Source: Bacteroidaceae bacterium (GTDB taxonomy: Bacteria; Bacteroidota; Bacteroidia; Bacteroidales; Bacteroidaceae). Taken from it: 64,000 bases of DNA. A program made the position numbers and the translations under genes. The stretch covers positions 62,001-126,000 of the forward strand of contig JAKSLR010000002.1 in NCBI GenBank assembly GCA_024401095.1. The letters run 5' to 3'. A model generated the notes under the pieces. It was given only the letters and a program-made list of their open reading frames with translations. It did not search any database and was not told the origin of the DNA. How positions within the stretch are numbered: position 1 is the first letter of the stretch; each line of letters starts with the position of its first letter. This document shows positions 19,378 to 27,535 of the stretch, in pieces.

Positions 19378-21072
19378 ATGGAAAAGATTTCTGGTGCAGA
19401 AGCATTGATGCGAAGCCTTGAGCATGAAGGTGTGGATGTCCTTTTCGGATATCCTGGTGGTGCCATCATGCCTACCTACGATGCTTTGTACGATCATAAA
19501 AATACATTGAATCATGTTTTGGTTCGCCATGAGCAAGGGGCTGTGCATGCAGCACAGGGCTATGCTCGTGTGAGTGGTAAGGTGGGTTGTGTCATTGTAA
19601 CCTCTGGCCCTGGTGCCATGAATACCATTACAGGTATTGCTGATGCAATGATAGACTCCACGCCTTTGGTGGTAATCTGTGGCCAGGTGGGTGCTGCAAT
19701 GTTGGGAACCGATGCGTTCCAAGAAGTGGATGTGGTGGGTGTTACCCAGCCAATTTCAAAATGGAACTATCAGATTCGCCGTGCTGAAGACATAGCCTGG
19801 GCGGTGGCTCGCGCTTTTTATATTGCGAAATCTGGCCGACCAGGTCCTGTTGTTCTGGATTTTACCAAGAATGCGCAGACTGCCATGATTGAGTATGAAC
19901 CACAGGTGGTGGATTTCATCCGTTCTTACAAGCCAGTACCTCAGTGTGAACCGGACGTCATTGCAAAGGCTGCCCAGCTTATTAACGACAGTGTTAAGCC
20001 TTTCATGTTGGTAGGCCAGGGCGTTGAACTGGCGGGTGCCAACGAGGAACTTCTTGCTCTTTGTGAGAAAGCTCAGATACCATTTGCTACCACTTTCTTG
20101 GGTTTGTCTGCTGCACCTTCTGATCATCCTTTGAATATGGGTCGTTTAGGTATGCACGGAAATTTGGCACCTAATGTCATGACTAACCAATGTGATGTAC
20201 TCATTGCTGTAGGTATGCGATTTGATGACCGTGTAACAGGAAATCTTAAGACTTATGCCAAGCAGGCAAGAATAATTCATTTTGAAATTGACCCATCAGA
20301 GATTGATAAAAACGTAAAAGTGGATATTCCTGTGTTGGGCAATTGCAAGCAGACTTTGGCAGAAGTGTCAAAGCTAGTGGTGCCTACTAAGCACGATGCC
20401 TGGATTTCTGGCTTTGCCCCATATGCAGACAAGGAAAACAATAAGGTAATTGAACCAGCACTGCATCCTTCCGAAGGTCCAATTCTCATGGGTGAAGTAA
20501 TCCGAAAAGTATCGGATGCTTCAGGTAATGAGGCTATCATGGTAACCGATGTCGGCCAGAATCAAATGTTTGCTTGCCGATATTTCAAGTTTACAAAGCC
20601 ACGTTCTGTAGTTACTTCTGGTGGTTGTGGTACCATGGGCTTTGGTATTCCTGCAGCCATGGGCGCGTGCTATGGTGCTCCAGACCGTACTGTGTGCATG
20701 TTTGCGGGTGATGGCGGTCTTCAGATGACTATACAGGAGTTTGGCTGTATCATGGAACATCAGATTCCTGTGAAGATGATTCTGTTGAACAATAATTTCC
20801 TTGGCAATGTGCGCCAGTGGCAGTATATGTTCTTTGACAAGCGTTACTCGTTTACTCCGATGACAAATCCTGATTATGAATTGATAGCCAAGGGTTATGG
20901 CATTCCTTGCCGTACAGTGGTAGATAGAAAGGATCTGGATGAGGCCATTCGTGAGATGCTTGAAACAAAAGGTCCATACCTCTTGCAGGTAGCAGTGAAG
21001 GAAGAGGATAATATCCTCCCAATGACTCCTCCAGGAGGAAATGTAGATGAAATGTTATTGGAGATTAACTAA
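19378..21072 (+). CDS. ilvB: Acetolactate synthase large subunit
   Basis: A 564-residue thiamine-diphosphate enzyme that joins two pyruvates, or pyruvate and 2-ketobutyrate, in branched-chain amino acid synthesis. Visible motifs are GYPGGAIMPTYDAL, RHEQGAVHAAQGYAR with the ThDP-activating Glu, TSGPGAMNTITGIADA, and the ThDP/Mg motif GDGGLQMT with NNNFLG about 30 residues later. Its stop codon overlaps the start of ilvN (TAATG), which favours stoichiometric expression of both subunits. Confidence 0.97.
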   Translation: MEKISGAEALMRSLEHEGVDVLFGYPGGAIMPTYDALYDHKNTLNHVLVRHEQGAVHAAQGYARVSGKVGCVIVTSGPGAMNTITGIADAMIDSTPLVVICGQVGAAMLGTDAFQEVDVVGVTQPISKWNYQIRRAEDIAWAVARAFYIAKSGRPGPVVLDFTKNAQTAMIEYEPQVVDFIRSYKPVPQCEPDVIAKAAQLINDSVKPFMLVGQGVELAGANEELLALCEKAQIPFATTFLGLSAAPSDHPLNMGRLGMHGNLAPNVMTNQCDVLIAVGMRFDDRVTGNLKTYAKQARIIHFEIDPSEIDKNVKVDIPVLGNCKQTLAEVSKLVVPTKHDAWISGFAPYADKENNKVIEPALHPSEGPILMGEVIRKVSDASGNEAIMVTDVGQNQMFACRYFKFTKPRSVVTSGGCGTMGFGIPAAMGACYGAPDRTVCMFAGDGGLQMTIQEFGCIMEHQIPVKMILLNNNFLGNVRQWQYMFFDKRYSFTPMTNPDYELIAKGYGIPCRTVVDRKDLDEAIREMLETKGPYLLQVAVKEEDNILPMTPPGGNVDEMLLEIN

Positions 21073-21890
21073 TGGAAACAAATAAAAAATTAGGTGCTGC
21101 AGAGTGTGGCGACTGTAATGCATGTGGTAAGTGCGACGAACAGAATCCTGCTAATTTGACAGGATTAGAGGAGGCTGTTCGTGTAGCAGCCTCCATGGAT
21201 TATAATTCCTATGAGAAGAACTTGACGCGTGAGCGAATGGCTACTTTGGAGGCAGATAGCCTGAAGGGTGAGCAGCATGAAACATTCACACGTAACGCAG
21301 TTGCTCGTCCATCTATAGCTGGTCGTGAAGGTGCCTTGTTGAGTCATGATGGCTTGACACTTTATACATTAATCATTTATTCAGAGAACTATGCCGGTAT
21401 TCTGAATCAGATAACAGCAGTTTTCACTCGCCGACAGGTAAATATCGAATCTTTGAATGTATGTTCTTCTTCTACTCCTGGAGTACACAAGTATACCATT
21501 ACATGTTATTGTAAGCAGGAAATGGCTGAAATGCTGGTGAAACAGATAGAGAAGAAGATTGATGTGTTACAAGCCAACTGTTTTGTGGATGATGAGATCT
21601 TTATTCTGGAGACTTCATTGCTAAAATTGTCCACACCAATGGTTTTGGCCAATCAGGAAATCAGCCGCATCGTCCGTCGTTTTGATGCTCAGATTGTAGA
21701 AGTGAATACAACTTTCACCATAGTTGAAAAAACAGGTATTACTGCTGATGTTCTGAATCATTTCAAGCAACTTAATGATTTGGGATGTGTGTTGCAGTTT
21801 GTCCGTTCAGGTCGCATTGCAGTAACTAAATCGTGCATAGAGCGTTTGGATCAGTACCTTACCAAGCGTGCTGCTGAAAAGAATTCATAA
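21072..21890 (+). CDS. ilvN: Acetolactate synthase small subunit with Cys-rich N-terminal extension
   Basis: A 272-residue regulatory subunit. Residues 95-272 form a normal IlvN: an ACT domain (TLYTLIIYSENYAGILNQIT, with RRQVNIESLNV) and the C-terminal domain ending in FVRSGRIAVTKS. The first 93 residues are an extension absent from usual IlvN proteins of about 160-190 residues. It begins with four cysteines in a CxxCxxCxxC pattern (12, 15, 18, 21). The long start is supported by the TAATG overlap with ilvB. Met42 or Met56 are possible later starts but lack that coupling. The cysteines could bind a metal or an Fe-S cluster; this is inference. Confidence 0.93.
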   Translation: METNKKLGAAECGDCNACGKCDEQNPANLTGLEEAVRVAASMDYNSYEKNLTRERMATLEADSLKGEQHETFTRNAVARPSIAGREGALLSHDGLTLYTLIIYSENYAGILNQITAVFTRRQVNIESLNVCSSSTPGVHKYTITCYCKQEMAEMLVKQIEKKIDVLQANCFVDDEIFILETSLLKLSTPMVLANQEISRIVRRFDAQIVEVNTTFTIVEKTGITADVLNHFKQLNDLGCVLQFVRSGRIAVTKSCIERLDQYLTKRAAEKNS

Positions 21891-21895
21891 GGATT

Positions 21896-22684
21896 ATGGC
21901 GGAAACGTTTGAAGAACTTGTAGAAAAATATGGAAAGGTAGGCCGTTACAAAAATCTGGCAGAGCCTTTTCACTGTGATGTGAACCACAATCTTTTCATG
22001 GGGCATTTGGGTAATCATTTGCTGAATGCTGCAGATTTCCACAGTAGCGACCGTGGTTTTGGCATGCGCACTCTCAACACGCTGAACAAGACTTGGGTGC
22101 TTTCCCGTCTGGTCATTGAGATGGAAGAGATGCCAAAACGTTATGATGAGTTTGTGGTTGAAAGCTGGGTAGAATCAGCCATGCGCTTCTTTACCAACCG
22201 TAACTTCCGGGTTATCTCTCAAGGAGACAAAACCATCGGTTACGGACGAAGTATCTGGGCATTGATTGACACAGAAACACGTCAGCCATGTAACCTGTTG
22301 GATATAAAAGAAGGAGAGATTGTAAAATGGGCGGAGCCCGATCTTGAATGCCCGATAGCTAAGCCAGGACGTGTCAAGATGTCTAAGGAAGCACCGCTGG
22401 TGGGAGAGTTCCGTGCAGCTTACAACGACGTAGATGTAAACGGTCACGTAAACTCCATTAAATATATAGAACATGTACTTGATATTTTCCCTATTAGTTA
22501 TTATAAGGATTACATGCTCTACCGCTTTGAGATAGCCTATGTGGCAGAAAGCTATTATGGCGATACCTTGAAATTATATTTAGAGGAAATAGGAGAGAAT
22601 GAATATGAGGTACGCATTTCTAAGGTTACCCCAGAGGGTGAATCAGAATGCTGCCGATCATCTTTGAGATTTAAACATTATTAA
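21896..22684 (+). CDS. Acyl-ACP thioesterase
   Basis: A 262-residue cytoplasmic double hot-dog protein of the FatA/TE14 type. The N-terminal hot-dog has HLGNHLLNAADFHSSDRGFG and the C-terminal one has YNDVDVNGHVNSIKYIEHVLD, with the conserved DxNxHxN layout of plant and bacterial acyl-ACP thioesterases. It releases fatty acids from acyl carrier protein. It sits 5 nt after ilvN and 18 nt before ilvC, so it is part of the ilv operon. Similar placement occurs in other Bacteroidales and may link branched-chain precursor supply to branched fatty acid metabolism (inference). Confidence 0.92.
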   Translation: MAETFEELVEKYGKVGRYKNLAEPFHCDVNHNLFMGHLGNHLLNAADFHSSDRGFGMRTLNTLNKTWVLSRLVIEMEEMPKRYDEFVVESWVESAMRFFTNRNFRVISQGDKTIGYGRSIWALIDTETRQPCNLLDIKEGEIVKWAEPDLECPIAKPGRVKMSKEAPLVGEFRAAYNDVDVNGHVNSIKYIEHVLDIFPISYYKDYMLYRFEIAYVAESYYGDTLKLYLEEIGENEYEVRISKVTPEGESECCRSSLRFKHY

Positions 22685-22702
22685 TTTAAAAATACAACGA
22701 AA

Positions 22703-23746
22703 ATGGCAAAAATGAATTTTGGCGGTGTCATCGAAGAAGTAATGACCCGTGAAGAGTTCCCATTGGAAAAAGCTCGTGAGATTTTGAAGGATGAGACCAT
22801 CGCTGTAATCGGCTATGGTGTTCAGGGACCTGGTCAGGCATGTAATTTGCGTGACAATGGTTTCAATGTAATTGTAGGCCAGCGTCAGGGTAAGACTTTT
22901 GAAAAGGCTATCGGTGATGGTTGGGTACCAGGTGAGACATTGTTCTCTATTGAAGAAGCTGCAGAGAAGGGTACTATCGTTATGTGTCTGCTTTCAGATG
23001 CTGCAGTTATGTCTGTATGGCCTACTCTCCAGAAGTATCTTACTCCTGGTAAGGCACTCTATTTCTCTCACGGCTTTGCTATTACTTGGTCTGATCGTAC
23101 AGGTTGTGTTCCATCAAAAGATATTGATGTTATCATGGTTGCTCCAAAGGGTTCTGGTACTTCACTCCGTACCATGTTCCTTGAAGGCCGTGGCTTGAAC
23201 TCTTCTTACGCAGTTTATAACGATGCTACAGGCAAGGCATTGGAACGTACATTGGCTTTGGGTATCGGTATCGGTTCTGGTTATATGTTTGAGACAACAT
23301 TCCAGCGCGAGGCTACTTCTGACCTTACCGGTGAACGTGGTTCCCTCATGGGTGCTATTCAGGGCTTGCTTTTGGCTCAGTATGAGGTATTGCGTGAAAA
23401 TGGTCACACTCCATCAGAGGCATTCAATGAAACCGTTGAGGAGCTGACTCAGTCACTGATGCCACTGTTCGCTCAGAAGGGTATGGACTGGATGTATGCT
23501 AATTGTTCTACTACAGCTCAGCGTGGTGCATTGGATTGGATGGGTCCTTTCCACGATGCATGCAAGCCTGTAGTTGAGAAGCTTTATGCTTCTGTAAAAT
23601 GTGGTAACGAGGCACAGATTTCTATCGACGCAAACTCAAAGCCAGACTATCGTGTAGGCTTGGAAGAAGAGTTAAAGGCTCTCCGTGAGAGCGAAATGTG
23701 GCGTACAGCTGAGGTCGTTCGTAAACTTCGTCCTGAAAACAACTAA
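22703..23746 (+). CDS. ilvC: Ketol-acid reductoisomerase
   Basis: A 347-residue enzyme converting acetolactate to dihydroxy-isovalerate with NAD(P)H. The nucleotide-binding loop IAVIGYGVQGPGQACNLRDNG is followed by VIVGQRQGKTFEKA, and metal/catalytic acidic residues sit in the helical domain (SDLTGERGSLMGAI and ETVEELTQSLMP). It is the class I short form. It is the last gene of the operon, with a strong terminator 20-60 nt after the stop. Confidence 0.97.
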   Translation: MAKMNFGGVIEEVMTREEFPLEKAREILKDETIAVIGYGVQGPGQACNLRDNGFNVIVGQRQGKTFEKAIGDGWVPGETLFSIEEAAEKGTIVMCLLSDAAVMSVWPTLQKYLTPGKALYFSHGFAITWSDRTGCVPSKDIDVIMVAPKGSGTSLRTMFLEGRGLNSSYAVYNDATGKALERTLALGIGIGSGYMFETTFQREATSDLTGERGSLMGAIQGLLLAQYEVLRENGHTPSEAFNETVEELTQSLMPLFAQKGMDWMYANCSTTAQRGALDWMGPFHDACKPVVEKLYASVKCGNEAQISIDANSKPDYRVGLEEELKALRESEMWRTAEVVRKLRPENN

Positions 23747-23767
23747 TAGAAACTATAACTATAAGAA

Positions 23768-23803
23768 AAATCCTGCAGTTTGTAGCTGCAGGATTTTTTT
23801 TTG
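23768..23803. terminator. Bidirectional terminator after ilvC
   Basis: An 11-bp stem (23768-23778 with 23786-23796) with a 7-nt loop has A-rich and T-rich flanks. It serves both the ilv operon and the convergent holin-like gene. Confidence 0.9.
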
Positions 23804-23823
23804 TTTTTATTGCGATAAGATGC

Positions 23824-24441
23824 TTATCTCTTTTTCTTCACGAACCCTTTGAAACGGTTCATCATCTTCAGACCGAATCTTACTCCATCGTATATGGCCA
23901 TGGCCTTTCCTATCAGGCTGGTTGTCTGTTCCCATTTGGCCATACTCTCTTCTTGGGTTTTAAATAACCCTTGAGCCTGAGTAGTCAAGCCATCCTGTAT
24001 CTGGTTGATTTTGGTTTCTAACTCTTTCTTCTGCTTGGATATCTGAGTCAGTGTGACACCTGTACCTTCATTGAGTGACTCCTTCTTTACGTCAGAAAGT
24101 AAAGCGTCAGTAATCATTTTTGTAACAGGCTTGATAATTAACTCATTTCTCTTGAAGAATACATAAGCTAAACCGCCAACTAGTAGAACAGATACTAGTG
24201 CAAATGCCGCTGGAGTACTGCCTAAAACAGGAGCCAACAGGAAAATCAGCATAAAAGATAGGTAAAAAAGAACCAACAAGCCAAAACATACAATTATGAA
24301 TCCCAAGATAATGCCAGAGAGAACCTTGGTCAGTTTCTCTGTCAAGTCCAGGGTCAGATAATCTTTCTGCAGGTTGGCGTATTCTTTCGCCTCCTTACCT
24401 AGATTTACCAGGCTGTCTATGCTGTTGTCGCTGGAGATCAT
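23824..24441 (-). CDS. Phage-holin-3-6-like two-TM membrane protein
   Basis: A 205-residue protein with an N-terminal amphipathic region, two strong transmembrane segments (about 41-72 and 77-95) and a charged coiled-coil C-terminal half. The layout matches the Pfam 'putative actinobacterial holin-X / Phage_holin_3_6' group, which in Bacteroidetes is usually found next to a YtxH gene, as here. There is no phage context. The role is unknown, perhaps envelope stress or membrane organisation. Its start overlaps the stop of the upstream YtxH gene (TAATG). Confidence 0.8.
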   Translation of the reverse strand: MISSDNSIDSLVNLGKEAKEYANLQKDYLTLDLTEKLTKVLSGIILGFIIVCFGLLVLFYLSFMLIFLLAPVLGSTPAAFALVSVLLVGGLAYVFFKRNELIIKPVTKMITDALLSDVKKESLNEGTGVTLTQISKQKKELETKINQIQDGLTTQAQGLFKTQEESMAKWEQTTSLIGKAMAIYDGVRFGLKMMNRFKGFVKKKR

Positions 24442-24677
24442 TAGTCTTCAAGAGTTACTGCTTCTTCTGCAATTGTCTTACCTTTCTGGAATTTTTCCTG
24501 AATACTGTTGACCAGTTTCTCGAATTCTTCCTTATTTAACTTAGCACCACTCTTCTTGACAGCTTCTGCAATCTTTGCGCGAGTGTCGTCTCCCTTTTCA
24601 GGTGCAAATAAAATACCCAATGCTGCTCCGGCAACTGCGCCGCCGATAAATGCAGCCAATACGCTTAAATTTTTCAT
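24441..24677 (-). CDS. YtxH domain protein
   Basis: A 78-residue protein with one N-terminal transmembrane segment rich in Gly and Ala (VAGAALGILFAPEKGDDTR), the YtxH hallmark, then a short charged helix. It is the first gene of a two-gene operon with the holin-like protein. A TACTTTTG -7 box lies at 24703-24710 on the minus strand. YtxH proteins are often general-stress associated; the molecular role is unknown. Confidence 0.87.
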   Translation of the reverse strand: MKNLSVLAAFIGGAVAGAALGILFAPEKGDDTRAKIAEAVKKSGAKLNKEEFEKLVNSIQEKFQKGKTIAEEAVTLED

Positions 24678-24804
24678 TTGACTTAAATTTTATTGGTTAT
24701 GGCAAAAGTACGAAGAAAATCTGTAATGCAAGCGTATTTCAAGTGTAAATATCATCTAAAAATACCTAAAAAATGCCTTTTAACTTTTTTTAAGTAGAAA
24801 TTGT

Positions 24805-24834
24805 TTTGTTACTTCTACAACTTTTCTACTTTTG
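24805..24834 (+). promoter_or_regulatory. Promoter of HU-like gene
   Basis: TTTG (24805-24808), an 18-nt spacer and TACTTTTG (24827-24834) form a Bacteroidetes promoter. It predicts a transcript start near 24841 and a 5' leader of about 90 nt. Confidence 0.7.
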
Positions 24835-24855
24835 CACTAGAGATTATTTCATTAA

Positions 24856-24907
24856 GGTCTAGACTTTAATTTTAAATGGTCTAGATTTAATTAAAAAATG
24901 GTCTAGA
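24856..24907 (+). repeat. Three GGTCTAGA repeats with 22-bp period
   Basis: GGTCTAGA occurs at 24856, 24878 and 24900, spaced exactly 22 bp. Copies two and three extend to a shared TGGTCTAGATT. The 22-bp period equals two DNA turns, so all copies face the same side. They lie between the predicted transcription start and the HU-like start codon. They may be operator sites, possibly for the encoded DNA-binding protein; this is inference. Confidence 0.75.
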
Positions 24908-24930
24908 TTCTATATTAATTAGAACTTAAA

Positions 24931-25329
24931 ATGAGTATACCTTACCGTTTGACACCTTTAAGGGACAATATCAGCAGTAATCCAAAAACAGGTTATTATG
25001 CGCAGATTGTAACCCGAGGAACTATAGATACAGCAGAGCTTTGTGAGGAAATCTCTGCAGGATGTACTTTGACGACAGCCGATATGAGGGCTGCCATTGA
25101 AGCATTGATCTCTTCTGTCAGTAAAAAACTGAAAGCCGGTTACAATGTCTGTATTGATGATTTGGGTACCTTCTCTCTTTCTGCAGAATCGGATACTGTA
25201 GAATCTCCAGAAGAAATCCATTCACAGTCTGTTCGCGTGAAAGGAATTCATTTCCGCCCTTCTGTTCGTATGAAGAAAAGCATGAAGAACAGCGAGTTTG
25301 AAAGAGTGACTACCAAAAAGAATGTGTGA
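24931..25329 (+). CDS. HU-family DNA-binding protein (HU-like, 132 aa)
   Basis: The protein has the HU/IHF-like fold variant common in Bacteroidetes: YYAQIVTRGTIDTAELCEEI, a helix-rich dimerisation part, GYNVCIDDLGTFSLS and GIHFRPS. It is longer than classical HU (about 90 residues) and has a basic C-terminal tail. It probably acts as a nucleoid protein. It is a single gene with an unusual repeat-bearing leader (24856-24907). Confidence 0.88.
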   Translation: MSIPYRLTPLRDNISSNPKTGYYAQIVTRGTIDTAELCEEISAGCTLTTADMRAAIEALISSVSKKLKAGYNVCIDDLGTFSLSAESDTVESPEEIHSQSVRVKGIHFRPSVRMKKSMKNSEFERVTTKKNV

Positions 25330-25367
25330 TATATAACAGAGTATTAATTTTTTAACTGATAAATCAA

Positions 25368-25862
25368 ATGAAGAAGTTTTTAGTATTCGGACTTGGTCTG
25401 TGCCTTGCACTTGGCTTTAGCTCTTGTAAGTCTAGTGAAAGCGCATACCGTAAAGCGTATGAGAAAGCAAAAGCTCAGGAAACTGTATCAACAGAAAAGA
25501 CTGAGCCTGTAACTGTAACTCCTGTAGTTTCTACACCAGTGGTTACTACTCCTGTTACTTCAAACTACGATGCCAGCAATGTAAGTGTTCGTCAGGAGCG
25601 CGTTACTTTGGTTGGTTCTGGTGATCTGAAGGACTACAGCGTTATTGTAGGTAGCTTCAGCCTTGAGGCAAATGCTCGCGGTCTTCAGCAGCGTTTGGCA
25701 AGTCAGGGATTCAATTCTATGATTGTAAGTGCAAACACCGACAAGGGACTTATGTATCGTGTGATTGCTGCATCTTATGCTGATAAGGCTTCTGCTGCTC
25801 AGAAGCGTGATCAGTTGATCGGCGCATATCCAGGTGCATGGTTGCTTTATAGAACATATTGA
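25368..25862 (+). CDS. SPOR domain lipoprotein
   Basis: A 164-residue lipoprotein (FSSC lipobox near residue 20) with a Thr/Val/Pro-rich linker (about 45-70) and a C-terminal SPOR domain (about 90-163; YSVIVGSFSLEANARGLQQR, then MYRVIAASYADKASA). SPOR domains bind denuded peptidoglycan at division sites. The gene follows the HU-like gene by 38 nt and may be co-transcribed. Confidence 0.9.
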   Translation: MKKFLVFGLGLCLALGFSSCKSSESAYRKAYEKAKAQETVSTEKTEPVTVTPVVSTPVVTTPVTSNYDASNVSVRQERVTLVGSGDLKDYSVIVGSFSLEANARGLQQRLASQGFNSMIVSANTDKGLMYRVIAASYADKASAAQKRDQLIGAYPGAWLLYRTY

Positions 25863-25904
25863 TAATTTCTTTTTGGTAAGCGAGAAAATCATATTTCTCA
25901 AGGG

Positions 25905-25936
25905 AAGGGTTGGCTGTGAAGTCAGCCCTTTTTCTT
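25905..25936 (+). terminator. Intrinsic terminator after SPOR gene
   Basis: An 11-bp stem (25905-25915 with 25920-25930, two G-U pairs) with a short GTGA loop is followed by T. The next gene's -7 box (TATATTTG, 25936-25943) starts at its edge. Confidence 0.8.
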
Positions 25937-25961
25937 ATATTTGCAAAAAATATCTATTATA

Positions 25962-26438
25962 ATGAAAAAGTTATTATGTATGCTTTGTCTAGCGGTTGCT
26001 GTCTGTATGGCAATAGTTTCCTGTAAGGCTGATTCTGATGAACCTATTTCAGAACCTATATCTTTGGCACAGAAGAGTTTTACTGTGACTATTGAGAATG
26101 TGTACAAGGATAATGTTGTAAACATCCTTATTATACAAAAACGTATCCTCTCTTTTGTGGATGATACTCACGCCGTGCTTCGTTTAGTGGATGAAACTGT
26201 GGATGAAGATACTGACCAGAAGTTGTCTTCTTCTATGCTTGATCAGGAGGGTACATACATTCTGAACGGCAATACGGTTGTCTTCAACATCAAAAAGGTA
26301 AAGTGGATATCTGACAGCGGGAAGCCCGAAGAATCTGTCGCAAACATCTTTACAAGTTATACATACGACTCTTCTTCAAAAACAATAGTTGGTGAAGATC
26401 ATATGGTGATGAGCCAGATTATTTATATTCCATTTTAA
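25962..26438 (+). CDS. Small lipoprotein of unknown function
   Basis: A 158-residue protein with an N-terminal signal and lipobox (IVSC near residue 21) followed by an acidic, probably beta-rich domain. I do not recognise a family. The start at 25962 is preferred over an in-frame upstream start (25941), because the -7 box TATATTTG (25936-25943) lies there, which puts the transcript start between the two. It is a single gene between a terminator and the ruvX promoter. Confidence 0.72.
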   Translation: MKKLLCMLCLAVAVCMAIVSCKADSDEPISEPISLAQKSFTVTIENVYKDNVVNILIIQKRILSFVDDTHAVLRLVDETVDEDTDQKLSSSMLDQEGTYILNGNTVVFNIKKVKWISDSGKPEESVANIFTSYTYDSSSKTIVGEDHMVMSQIIYIPF

Positions 26439-26501
26439 CGAATTGCTTATACTTGTTGTCTAGTGTTTCTTTCTCCTCTGTGTTTTAAAAAATAATAAAT
26501 G

Positions 26502-26533
26502 TTTGGTAGTCCCCGCATTTTGCCGTAACTTTG
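26502..26533 (+). promoter_or_regulatory. ruvX promoter
   Basis: TTTG (26502-26505), a 20-nt spacer and TAACTTTG (26526-26533) fit the consensus. Transcription should start about 26540, so the ruvX mRNA would be nearly leaderless. Confidence 0.72.
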
Positions 26534-26542
26534 CCTCGGAAT

Positions 26543-26959
26543 ATGGGTAGAATTTTGTCGATTGATTACGGAAAGAAGCGTACGGGTCTGGCTGTTACAG
26601 ACCCGCTAAAAATAATTGCTAATGGTTTGACCACTGTAGAAACTTCTAAATTGATGGAGTTCCTTCAGGATTATTTGCAGAAGGAAACGGTAGAACGTAT
26701 TGTTGTGGGCTTGCCAAAGCAGATGAATGGAGAGGATAGCGAAAATATGAAAAATATCACTCCTTTCGTAAACAGGTTAAAGAAATTGTACCCCCAGCTT
26801 CCTGTCGTGTTCTACGATGAACGTTTTACGTCAGTACTTGCGCATAAGGCAATGCTGGAGAGTGGAATAGGAAAGAAGGCTAGGCAGAATAAGGCCCTGG
26901 TTGATGAAATCAGTGCGACAATTATCTTGCAGAGTTATATGGAATCACAGATTTTTTGA
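26543..26959 (+). CDS. ruvX: Putative Holliday junction resolvase RuvX/YqgF
   Basis: A 138-residue RNase H-fold protein: GRILSIDYGKKRTGLAVTD with the first catalytic Asp, VERIVVGLPKQMNGEDSE with the Glu-rich strand, then YDERFTS and a C-terminal DEISATIILQSY with an acidic residue. YqgF proteins are linked to 16S rRNA 5' processing and resolvase activity. The first ATG after the promoter (26543) is chosen over TTG at 26531. The gene is followed by def after 13 nt. Confidence 0.93.
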   Translation: MGRILSIDYGKKRTGLAVTDPLKIIANGLTTVETSKLMEFLQDYLQKETVERIVVGLPKQMNGEDSENMKNITPFVNRLKKLYPQLPVVFYDERFTSVLAHKAMLESGIGKKARQNKALVDEISATIILQSYMESQIF

Positions 26960-26972
26960 TATAGTAAATAAT

Positions 26973-27530
26973 ATGATCTTACCAATTTATACATTTGGCC
27001 AACCTGTCTTGAGGGCGGTTGCCGAAGATATTACACCAGATTATCCAAATCTGAAAGAACTTGTAAAGAACATGTATGATACCATGCATCATGCAGAAGG
27101 GATAGGATTGGCAGCTCCTCAGATAGGTCTTGCTATCCGTGTAGTTGTAGTGGATTTGGATGTTATCTCTGAAGATTTACCAGAATATAAGGGCTTCTTG
27201 CGTACTTATATTAACGGTCATATTATAGAGGAAGGCGAGGAGACTGATGTGATGGATGAAGGCTGTTTGAGTCTTCCTGGCATTCATGAGTCTGTCCGTC
27301 GCGCTACCAAAATTCATGTCCAGTATCTTGATGAAGACATGAATCCTCATGATGAATGGGTTGAAGGTTATTTGGCTCGTGTTATTCAGCATGAATTTGA
27401 TCATCTGGAAGGCCATGTGTTTGTTGATCATGTTGGCCCATTGAGAAAGAAGATGATCAAGAGCAAGTTGATTAATATGATGAAAGGCAACTTCCGTTGT
27501 GCTTATAAGGTAAAGGTTAACATTAAGTAA
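26973..27530 (+). CDS. def: Peptide deformylase
   Basis: A 185-residue metalloenzyme that removes the formyl group from new N-termini. All three family motifs are present: GIGLAAPQIG, EGCLSLPGI with the metal Cys, and QHEFDHLEG with the two metal His and catalytic Glu. The start MILPIYTFGQ is chosen, because a longer frame from 26901 would overlap ruvX and adds residues atypical for the family. Confidence 0.97.
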   Translation: MILPIYTFGQPVLRAVAEDITPDYPNLKELVKNMYDTMHHAEGIGLAAPQIGLAIRVVVVDLDVISEDLPEYKGFLRTYINGHIIEEGEETDVMDEGCLSLPGIHESVRRATKIHVQYLDEDMNPHDEWVEGYLARVIQHEFDHLEGHVFVDHVGPLRKKMIKSKLINMMKGNFRCAYKVKVNIK

Positions 27531-27535
27531 AGCTG

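Noticed and set aside
23824-24441. Holin-like gene considered as a prophage remnant
   Set aside because: No other phage genes or att-like repeats are present. The pairing with ytxH is a common chromosomal arrangement.
24856-24907. Three repeats considered as a CRISPR array
   Set aside because: Units are only 8-11 bp with 11-14 bp between, there are only three copies and no cas gene is nearby.
26901-26972. Upstream extension of def by 24 codons
   Set aside because: It overlaps ruvX, and the family-typical start MILPIYTFGQ begins at 26973.
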